From the NCBI GenBank assembly GCA_019247755.1, contig JAFBAM010000093.1, forward strand, positions 1-5,243: DNA of 5,243 bases, in the 5' to 3' direction. Position 1 is the stretch's first letter. Each line of letters opens with the position of its first letter. Origin of the DNA: Sphingomonas sp. Its GTDB lineage: Bacteria > Pseudomonadota > Alphaproteobacteria > Sphingomonadales > Sphingomonadaceae. Of this stretch, positions 1 to 5,243 are shown in pieces. The notes under the pieces are model-generated. The model worked only from the letters and a program-made list of their open reading frames with translations. It did not search any database and was not told the DNA's origin. Made by a program: the position numbers and the translations under genes.

Positions 1-321
1 CAGGAGGCGGGGTTCAGCCCGCTCGAGGTCATCCAGGCCGCAACGTGGAATGGCGCGCAGGAGCTTTATCGGCCGAAGGGTATCGAGCCGCCAGTCGGCC
101 TGATCGAACCGGGCAAGCTTGCGGATCTCGTGATCGCGCCGGAGAACCCGCTGCAGAACCTGAAGACGCTCTACGGCACCGGCTTCGACCGGCTGGAGGC
201 GGAGGGGAAGGTCCATCACGTCGGCGGCATCCGCTACGTCGTCAAAGATGGCATTATTTACGACGCTCACCGCCTTTTGGACGACGTTGCGGCGATGGTT
301 GACGCGCAAAAGGCGCATTGA
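1..321 (+). CDS. Amidohydrolase-superfamily protein, C-terminal fragment (5' end outside window)
   Basis: Frame 1 is open from the first base to a TGA at 319-321, giving 106 visible residues with no start, so this is the 3' end of a longer gene. The fragment shows the usual ending of metal-dependent amidohydrolases: a helix reading SPLEVIQAATWNGAQEL (residues 6-22), then the turn GLIEPGKLADLVIAPENPL (about 33-51), where the chain returns to the small beta-sandwich domain flanking the TIM barrel, and finally strands ending VGGIRYVVKDGIIYD. The metal-binding His/Asp residues of the barrel lie upstream, out of view, so the substrate cannot be assigned; the family includes imidazolonepropionase, dipeptidases and many uncharacterised secreted enzymes. 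The next gene starts 31 bases later on the same strand, so the two may be co-transcribed. An in-frame ATG at 130 is internal to the domain and is not the start. Confidence 0.88.
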   Translation, partial: QEAGFSPLEVIQAATWNGAQELYRPKGIEPPVGLIEPGKLADLVIAPENPLQNLKTLYGTGFDRLEAEGKVHHVGGIRYVVKDGIIYDAHRLLDDVAAMVDAQKAH

Positions 322-337
322 GCGCGCAAAAACGCTC
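320..337 (+). other. Weak inverted repeat over the amidohydrolase stop codon
   Basis: GAGCG (320-324) and CGCTC (333-337) are perfect complements around an 8-base A-rich loop. The element overlaps the last two bases of the TGA and is followed by CTCTAGG, not by a T-run, so it does not meet the pattern of an intrinsic terminator. It could be a weak transcript-end or processing hairpin, or chance in GC-rich DNA. The same gap carries a 9-base direct repeat, CGCGCAAAA, at 303-311 and 323-331, the second copy lying mostly in the loop. Confidence 0.25.
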
Positions 338-352
338 CTCTAGGCGGGCCTT

Positions 353-2155
353 ATGGCTGCGCCGATCCTTTCGTACGAAGACCTTGGCCTCATTCAGGGC
401 GAAGGCTGGCTGTTCCGCGACCTCAACCTGTACGTCGGCGAACGGGACCGGCTGGCGCTCATCGGTCGCAATGGCGCCGGCAAGACAACTCTGCTCAAGT
501 GTCTCGCGGGCCTCATCGACCCCGATAAAGGAAAGCGCACGATCGTCCCGGGCACGCACGTCGTGCTTCTCGAGCAGGACCCCAAGATGGACGGGTTCGC
601 GACGCTGGAGGACTGGGTGTTGCACGGCCGCGATGCGCCCGAAGCCCATGAGGCGGCAGCGATCGCGGACCAGCTCGGCATAGACCTGTCGCGGCCCTGC
701 GCCACAGCCAGCGGGGGCGAGCGTCGACGCGCAGCAATCGCGCGCGCTCTGGCCCAGAAGCCGGACGTGCTTCTGCTCGACGAGCCGACCAACCATCTGG
801 ATCTCGGCGCCATCGAATGGCTGGAAGACTGGCTGAAACGCTTCGCGGGCGCCTTCATCGTCATCAGCCACGACCGGACGTTCCTAACGCGGCTGACGCG
901 CAGCTGCATCTGGTTGGACCGTGGCGATCTTCGCCGTGCGGAGATCGGCTTCGGCGGCTTCGATGCGTGGACGGAGCGTGTCTATGAGGGGGAAGCGCGG
1001 GCCGCCGAGAAACTTGACGCCCAGCTGAAGATCGAGCTGCACTGGCTGCAGCGCGGCGTGACTGCGCGGCGGCGGCGCAACCAGGGGCGTCTGGCCAAGC
1101 TGCACGAGATGCGCGCCCAACGCGCAGCGATGCTTGGGGCGTCCGGCTCGGCCAAGCTGGCGCTCGCCAAGGACGATGTGCGTTCCAAAACTGTCATTGA
1201 AGCGGACCAGGTCTCCAAGAATTATGGCGAGCGGCCGATCATTCGCGATTTTTCTCTCCGCATTCAGCGAGGTGACCGGATCGGCGTGGTCGGTCCCAAC
1301 GGCGCTGGCAAGACGACCCTTCTCAAGTTGCTCACGGGCGAGATGAAGCCGGACACCGGCAAGGTTACTCAGGCGCGGACGCTGAGCGGCATCGTCATTG
1401 ACCAGCAGCGCAAGCTGATGGAGCCGCAGCGGCGGGTGAAGGACGTGCTGGCGAACGGCGGTGACTGGATCGACGTTCGGGGCTCAAAGAAGCACATCAA
1501 AGGCTATCTGAAGGATTTCCTGTTCGATCCCTCGCTAACCGAGGCACCGGTTGGGTCGCTGTCGGGTGGCGAAAGGTCGCGGCTGCTGCTTGCACGCGAA
1601 TTTGCGCGCGAGGCGAACCTGTTGGTGCTCGACGAGCCTACCAATGACCTCGACCTCGAGACCCTCGACCTGCTGCAGGAGGTCATCGCCGATTACGAGG
1701 GGACCGTGCTGATCGTTAGCCACGACCGCGACTTCCTCGACCGTACAGTGACGATCACTCTGGGCCTCGACGGATCCGGTAAGGTCGACATCGTCGCGGG
1801 CGGCTACGAGGACTGGATTCGCAAGCGCTACGAAGCCACGCGCATTCCCGCCAAGCCCGCAGCACGCGAAGCGTCGCGCAAGGACAAAGCTATTGCTTCA
1901 TCAGCTGCGCAGAGCGCACGAAAACTCTCCTACAAGGATCAGCGCGATTACGACCGGTTGCCCGGCGAAATCGAGCGCCTCCAGGCCGAGGTCGAGGCGG
2001 ACGAAAGCGCGCTTGCCGATCCCGATCTCTACACGCGCGATCCAAGCCGCTTCGTCACGCTGACCGAGCGGATCGCGCGCAAGCGGGCGGAAATCGAGGC
2101 CGCGGAGTATCGCTGGCTTGAGGTCGCCGAAACGGCCGAGACGCTGGCGCGATAG
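353..2155 (+). CDS. uup: Uup-type ABC-F ATPase, ribosome-associated
   Basis: A 600-residue ABC-F protein: two ATP-binding cassettes on one chain and no membrane segments. Members act on the ribosome or in RNA/DNA metabolism, not in transport; E. coli Uup is linked to ribosome function and to precise excision of transposons. Cassette 1 has Walker A GRNGAGKT (38-45), Q-loop Gln75, signature SGGER (120-124), Walker B LLLDEPTNHLD (140-150, catalytic Glu144) and H-loop His173. The interdomain linker (about 205-280) contains an Arg-rich helix, GVTARRRRNQGRLAKLHEMR (235-254), typical of Uup. Cassette 2 has GPNGAGKT (314-321), LSGGE (403-407), LVLDEPTNDLD (424-434, Glu428) and His457. Residues about 522-600 form the Uup C-terminal domain, opening with LSYKDQRDYDRLPGEIERL and predicted to be a coiled coil. 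All catalytic residues are intact. The start ATG lies behind a weak purine-rich site, AGGCGGG (342-348). Assignment to Uup over other ABC-F types rests on the linker and C-terminal domain. Confidence 0.93.
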   Translation: MAAPILSYEDLGLIQGEGWLFRDLNLYVGERDRLALIGRNGAGKTTLLKCLAGLIDPDKGKRTIVPGTHVVLLEQDPKMDGFATLEDWVLHGRDAPEAHEAAAIADQLGIDLSRPCATASGGERRRAAIARALAQKPDVLLLDEPTNHLDLGAIEWLEDWLKRFAGAFIVISHDRTFLTRLTRSCIWLDRGDLRRAEIGFGGFDAWTERVYEGEARAAEKLDAQLKIELHWLQRGVTARRRRNQGRLAKLHEMRAQRAAMLGASGSAKLALAKDDVRSKTVIEADQVSKNYGERPIIRDFSLRIQRGDRIGVVGPNGAGKTTLLKLLTGEMKPDTGKVTQARTLSGIVIDQQRKLMEPQRRVKDVLANGGDWIDVRGSKKHIKGYLKDFLFDPSLTEAPVGSLSGGERSRLLLAREFAREANLLVLDEPTNDLDLETLDLLQEVIADYEGTVLIVSHDRDFLDRTVTITLGLDGSGKVDIVAGGYEDWIRKRYEATRIPAKPAAREASRKDKAIASSAAQSARKLSYKDQRDYDRLPGEIERLQAEVEADESALADPDLYTRDPSRFVTLTERIARKRAEIEAAEYRWLEVAETAETLAR

Positions 2156-2164
2156 CTGCCGTTT

Positions 2165-2179
2165 GCGCCTTTCAGGCGC
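2165..2179 (+). promoter_or_regulatory. Perfect 6-bp hairpin just upstream of the deacetylase start
   Basis: GCGCCT (2165-2170) and AGGCGC (2174-2179) are perfectly complementary around the loop TTC, extendable by two T-G wobble pairs (2164/2180 and 2163/2181). It fills half of the 30-base gap between the ABC-F stop and the deacetylase ATG at 2186. There is no T-run after it, so it is not a convincing terminator. Its 3' arm contains AGG (2174-2176), the best Shine-Dalgarno-like triplet before that ATG, so folding could hide the ribosome binding site. That role is inference; a chance hairpin in GC-rich sequence is a real alternative. Confidence 0.35.
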
Positions 2180-2185
2180 GGTCCT

Positions 2186-3163
2186 ATGATGGGCGTCGTG
2201 GGCATCGCGGGGACGATCAAAACTAGGTTGCGTTCTGCTGGGAAGGCTGTGGTGTTTCCGGTACTCGGCCGTGGTCCATGGCTGCGCCGGCAACTCGACC
2301 GCGTCCGATCGGCCGGTGTTGTCACAATCCTCAATCTTCACCGTGTCGCTCCGCCGGACAGGAGTGGTTATCCGCCACTTGCCCCGGACTTGTTCGATGA
2401 CTTGCTCGGCTTCGTGACGCGCGAATTTGCGGTCGTGACGTTCGGGCAGTTAGGTGACCGGTCGTCCAAGCCGAAGCTAGTGCTGTCATTCGACGACGGA
2501 TACCGGGACTTCGTAACCCACGCCGTGCCGGCGATGAAGCGTCACGGCGTCAGGGCCAACCAGAATATCATTCCGAAGTGCGTTGAAACGGGGCTTCCTC
2601 CGTTGAACGTGCTCGCCCAGGATTTCGTCGGCAAGGCGCCTGCAGACTTGGTCTCGACGCTCCGTGTTCCCGGCTATTCGGGGCCACGCGATCGGTCTTT
2701 CAGTACACACTTGTCGCACTTCCTGAAGATGCGCCCGCAATCCGAGCAGGACGAGCTGGAAGCTGTATTAGCGCCGCAATTCTTCGCCTGGGATGCGTTC
2801 GAGCCCACGCCGATGATGGACACCGAAGAGGTCAGCAGCCTTTCCCAACATGAGCTCGGCGCGCACTCGTTCGGCCATGCATCGATGGAGTTCGAGACCG
2901 ACAATTATCTGCGCGAAGATGTGAAGAGGTGCGCGGATTGGTTCGGCGAGAAACTCTCCCGGCCAATGCGTATCTACGCATTCCCAAACGGCAGCTGCCG
3001 TCAAGGCCAGGCGGAGCTGGTGATCGAGCATGGCGTCGATCATGTGCTGTTGGTCCAAGACGCCTTCGATCGCGACCCGCACGTGCATCGGCGTTTCACC
3101 TTCCATGCCTACTCGCGGGACGAAGTTCGGTTCAGGGCCGTTGGCGGGTTTGCGTCGCCGTGA
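2186..3163 (+). CDS. Polysaccharide deacetylase family protein (CE4/NodB fold)
   Basis: A 325-residue protein of the metal-dependent carbohydrate esterase 4 family, which removes N-acetyl (in ArnD, N-formyl) groups from sugars. After an N-terminal extension, the fold begins at VTILNLHRV (46-54). Motif 1 is LSFDDGYRDF (100-109): Asp103 is the expected catalytic base and Asp104 a metal ligand. Motif 2 is HSFGH (227-231), with His227 and His231 as the other two ligands. In place of the usual RPPYG motif 3 it has YAFPNGS (264-270), a variant seen in divergent members. Between motifs 1 and 2 lie about 120 residues, longer than in minimal NodB domains, so there is an insert around 140-210. No signal peptide or transmembrane helix is evident, suggesting a cytosolic substrate such as a nucleotide- or lipid-linked sugar. 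Two adjacent ATGs (2186, 2189) compete as start. The gene follows uup by 30 bases and overlaps the formyltransferase gene by four, implying translational coupling. The substrate is unknown. Confidence 0.87.
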   Translation: MMGVVGIAGTIKTRLRSAGKAVVFPVLGRGPWLRRQLDRVRSAGVVTILNLHRVAPPDRSGYPPLAPDLFDDLLGFVTREFAVVTFGQLGDRSSKPKLVLSFDDGYRDFVTHAVPAMKRHGVRANQNIIPKCVETGLPPLNVLAQDFVGKAPADLVSTLRVPGYSGPRDRSFSTHLSHFLKMRPQSEQDELEAVLAPQFFAWDAFEPTPMMDTEEVSSLSQHELGAHSFGHASMEFETDNYLREDVKRCADWFGEKLSRPMRIYAFPNGSCRQGQAELVIEHGVDHVLLVQDAFDRDPHVHRRFTFHAYSRDEVRFRAVGGFASP

Positions 3164-3939
3164 AGGTGATCGCCGTCTTCGGTGAGGAGTCCCTGCAACG
3201 GGCGCTCGCCGCGAGGATCCACGAGCGGGTTTCGTTGGCACATGTCGCGCGGATACAACTAGCGCCGAAGGGGAAGAGACGGTGGCTACAGAGCTTGGCT
3301 TCCGTAACGCTGGGCCGCGGTTTGCGTCATGCCTGGGGTGCACTTCAGCGACACTATGACAGGCGGTTCCCTGACTGGCCTCCGGTTGAAACCAGCCTCC
3401 ACCCTTCGGCTAACAATATAGCGCTTCTTCGGCTGATCGAGCGCGAAAAGCCGAACCTCGTCCTAGTGTCGGGCACCGACCTGCTTAATCGCTCAACGTT
3501 GGAGCGCTTCGGCACGAAGGTGATGAACCTCCACACCGGCATCTCGCCTTACATCAAGGGCGGCCCGAACTGCACGAACTGGGCGCTGACGCTGGGCGAA
3601 TTCGACCTGATCGGCAACACTATCATGTGGATCGACCCGGGCATCGACAGTGGCGCGATCATTGCCACAGAACGCACGCCGCTGACTGGGCGTGAGAGCC
3701 TGCTTGAGCTCCACCTCAAGGTCATCGAGCATGCCCACGACCTCTACAGCCGGGCAGTACAAGCCTTCGCTGCGGGCAAAGACCTGCCTGCCGTACCACA
3801 GTCGAGCGTGGCAGAAGGGCGCTTGTTCCTATCGCGCGAGTGGAACGGGCAAGCTATTGTCCGCGCCGCATTCAACCATCGGTTCCGTTACCGACCTTTC
3901 AAAAGTCGTCCTGAAATCAGGCTGGTACCGCTCGATTAG
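3160..3939 (+). CDS. Formyltransferase-domain protein (putative sugar N-formyltransferase)
   Basis: A 259-residue protein with the N10-formyltetrahydrofolate-dependent formyltransferase fold (as in PurN, Fmt, ArnA and sugar N-formyltransferases). The strand KPNLVLVSGTDLL (97-109) leads to the active-site segment MNLHTGISPYIKGGPN (122-137), which supplies the paired Asn123 and His125; IDPGIDSGAII (158-168) supplies the catalytic Asp163. The His-Asp spacing of 38 residues is close to that of PurN. The first 75 residues are less conserved and basic. There is no Fmt C-terminal tRNA-binding domain, so methionyl-tRNA formylation is unlikely; a sugar amine is the better guess given the upstream deacetylase. 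I chose GTG at 3160 because it overlaps the deacetylase stop as GTGA and gives the normal N-terminal strand VKVIAVFG; the frame stays open upstream to an ATG at 2929, but that would overlap the deacetylase by 235 bases. A second GTG lies at 3166. The gene ends interlocked with the convergent DUF885 gene. Confidence 0.85.
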   Translation: MKVIAVFGEESLQRALAARIHERVSLAHVARIQLAPKGKRRWLQSLASVTLGRGLRHAWGALQRHYDRRFPDWPPVETSLHPSANNIALLRLIEREKPNLVLVSGTDLLNRSTLERFGTKVMNLHTGISPYIKGGPNCTNWALTLGEFDLIGNTIMWIDPGIDSGAIIATERTPLTGRESLLELHLKVIEHAHDLYSRAVQAFAAGKDLPAVPQSSVAEGRLFLSREWNGQAIVRAAFNHRFRYRPFKSRPEIRLVPLD

Positions 3940-5243
3940 GCTAGTGCCCGCGCCCGCTCCTCGACCCGTCGCTCAAGGATCGTCAGTGGCATCGAGCCAT
4001 CCTTCAGCACCTCGTGGAACTGCTTGATGTCGAACTTCGCGCCCAGGATCGCCTTCGCCTTTTCGCGCGCTCTCAGCCAGGCTAGGTGCCCGACCTTGTA
4101 GCTGCAGGCCTGGCCGATCGAGATGCAATAACGCTCGACTTCGCGCTGGACGCGCCCGCGGGGGAAGCCCGTCGTCTTCTGCATGTAATCGACCGCCTGT
4201 TCCCGGCTCCAGCCCTTGCTGTTGAGGCCGGTGTCGACAACGAGACGTGCTGAGCGGAACAGGAAGGACTGGAGATAACCGCCTTTCTCGATGCCCTTGT
4301 ATCCGCCGAGCTCGTCGGCCAGCTGCTCTGAATAGAGCGCCCAACCCTCGATGTAGGACGAATAGAAGCTGAGCTTGCGCAGCATGGGAATGTCCTTCGA
4401 CGCTTGCGCTAGGCTGATCTGCAGGTGGTGGCCGGGAACGCCCTCGTGATAGGTAAGCGAGGGCAATGAATATTTCGGCCAGTCGCCGGTCGACTTCAAA
4501 TTAATGAAATAGATCGCCGGGCGCGACCCATCGAGCGTCGCCGAGCGGTAATAGCCATTCGACGCGCCGTCCTGGATCTCGGGTGGGACGCGCCGAATCT
4601 CGAGCGGTTGCTTGGGCAGCGTCGCGAAGGCGTTGGGCAGCAAGCCCATCATCTCCTTGACGTTGGCGTTGAGGCCGGCGAGCAGCGCCGCGCGGCCATC
4701 GTCGGTATTCGGATAGAGTTGTTCGGGTGAGCTGTTGAGTGCAGAGAGCCGCTCGCCGACAGTGCCCGTCGTGAAGCCTGCTTGCTTCAGGACCCCATCG
4801 AGCGCGGCAGTATATTCGGCAACCTGCTGAAGGCCGAGTTGATGAACTTCGTCCGGCGTCATGCTGCTGGTCGTCGCCTGCGCAAGCGCCGCGGCGTAGA
4901 TCTCGTCGCCGTGCGGCAGACGCGTGGCCCCGTCGCCTGGCCGTGTCGTCGGCTTCAACTTGCGGATGGCAGCCATCTGGCGGTCGAGCGCCGGGTAGAC
5001 GCCCTGCTCGACGATCTTCGTCGCGCGGGCGGCCCAATCTCCTGGAATCCCCTTGGCTTTCGTGCGCCGGACGATTGACTGGACCATGTCGCTCTCGGCG
5101 GCGGCGGGCTTGCGAAGTGCTTCCATCTGCCCGAGCGCGAGGTCGAGCGACCACCCGGGCGCGAGGAAGCCGCGCTTGGCGAGCGCGATCTGGTCCTGCG
5201 TGTCGTAGTCGAGCAGCTTCGGAAATTGGGCGAGACGGGAGAG
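3936..5243 (-). CDS. DUF885-family putative metallopeptidase (5' end outside window)
   Basis: The minus-strand frame is open from the right edge to a TAA at 3938-3936, giving 435 visible residues, the C-terminal three quarters or so of a family usually near 600. The hallmark is HEGVPGHHLQ (bases 4448-4419, visible residues 266-275), the conserved HExxxxH-type segment of DUF885, with likely zinc ligands His266 and His272 or His273 and catalytic Glu267. Downstream, IEGWALYSEQL (around bases 4352-4320) holds Glu299, a good candidate for a third ligand. The C-terminus, with QACSYKVGHLAWLRAREKA, is also typical. Members are often exported enzymes, but the N-terminus that would show a signal peptide is not in view. 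An ATG at 5126 is internal: 39 further in-frame codons precede it and read as normal family sequence. The gene converges on the formyltransferase gene with a 4-base overlap and is transcribed separately. The substrate is unknown. Confidence 0.9.
   Translation of the reverse strand, partial: LSRLAQFPKLLDYDTQDQIALAKRGFLAPGWSLDLALGQMEALRKPAAAESDMVQSIVRRTKAKGIPGDWAARATKIVEQGVYPALDRQMAAIRKLKPTTRPGDGATRLPHGDEIYAAALAQATTSSMTPDEVHQLGLQQVAEYTAALDGVLKQAGFTTGTVGERLSALNSSPEQLYPNTDDGRAALLAGLNANVKEMMGLLPNAFATLPKQPLEIRRVPPEIQDGASNGYYRSATLDGSRPAIYFINLKSTGDWPKYSLPSLTYHEGVPGHHLQISLAQASKDIPMLRKLSFYSSYIEGWALYSEQLADELGGYKGIEKGGYLQSFLFRSARLVVDTGLNSKGWSREQAVDYMQKTTGFPRGRVQREVERYCISIGQACSYKVGHLAWLRAREKAKAILGAKFDIKQFHEVLKDGSMPLTILERRVEERARALA

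Noticed and set aside
320..352. Intrinsic terminator or promoter between the amidohydrolase and uup
   Set aside because: The 5-bp hairpin has no T-run, and I could not find a convincing -35/-10 pair in the 31-base gap.
254..871. Long minus-strand open frame of 205 residues
   Set aside because: It is the antisense shadow of the ABC-F coding region; its translation has no recognisable motif and the opposite strand carries clear Walker and signature motifs.
1901..2341. Minus-strand open frame of 146 residues spanning the uup-deacetylase junction
   Set aside because: It runs antisense to two confident genes, is low in recognisable sequence and is explained by GC-rich codon bias.
2929..3159. Upstream extension of the formyltransferase frame to an ATG at 2929
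   Set aside because: It would overlap the well-supported deacetylase by 235 bases, and the extra residues are Arg-rich out-of-frame sequence without family resemblance; GTG at 3160 gives a normal N-terminal strand.
5124..5126. ATG at 5126 as the start of the DUF885 gene
   Set aside because: The frame stays open for 39 more codons to the window edge and those residues look like normal family sequence, so the true start is outside.
4501..5154. Second minus-strand open frame within the DUF885 gene
   Set aside because: Its composition is Arg/Ala-rich as expected of a shifted frame, while the overlapping frame gives good DUF885 sequence.
1..5243. CRISPR arrays, tRNA or rRNA genes, insertion sequences, phage or defence genes
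   Set aside because: I saw no regularly spaced repeats, tRNA-like folds, transposase motifs or terminal inverted repeats; every substantial stretch is explained by the five genes.

Overview
This is a GC-rich, densely coding window from a bacterial chromosome. Strong G/C bias at third codon positions, an alphaproteobacterial-style Uup-like ABC-F protein, and the presence of a DUF885 peptidase and a large amidohydrolase suggest an alphaproteobacterium, plausibly of the Sphingomonadales. That placement is inference from gene content and sequence feel; there is no rRNA or other decisive marker. Five protein-coding genes cover almost everything. No RNA gene, insertion sequence, CRISPR array or clear intrinsic terminator is visible, and no stretch over 300 bases lacks a gene.

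Layout. Bases 1-321 (+) hold the C-terminal end of an amidohydrolase-superfamily enzyme whose start lies off the left edge. After 31 bases, 353-2155 (+) encodes a complete Uup-type ABC-F ATPase with two nucleotide-binding domains and a C-terminal coiled coil. After another 30 bases, which contain a small perfect hairpin, 2186-3163 (+) encodes a polysaccharide deacetylase (CE4/NodB fold). It overlaps by four bases (GTGA) a 259-residue formyltransferase-domain protein at 3160-3939 (+). The stop codon of that gene interlocks with the stop codon of a convergent gene at 3936-5243 (-), a DUF885-family putative metallopeptidase whose N-terminus lies off the right edge.

How the genes fit together. 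The four plus-strand genes are spaced tightly enough to be one transcript. The real functional unit appears to be the last two: a predicted N-deacetylase directly coupled to a predicted N-formyltransferase, both without a visible signal peptide or membrane segment. The simplest reading is modification of an amino sugar in surface-polysaccharide or glycolipid synthesis, either swapping N-acetyl for N-formyl or running a formylation/deformylation cycle like that of ArnA and ArnD. The substrate cannot be read from this window. The ABC-F gene is a housekeeping-type ribosome-associated ATPase, and the amidohydrolase and DUF885 genes look like unrelated hydrolases. Apart from the deacetylase-formyltransferase pair, the window looks like ordinary chromosome.
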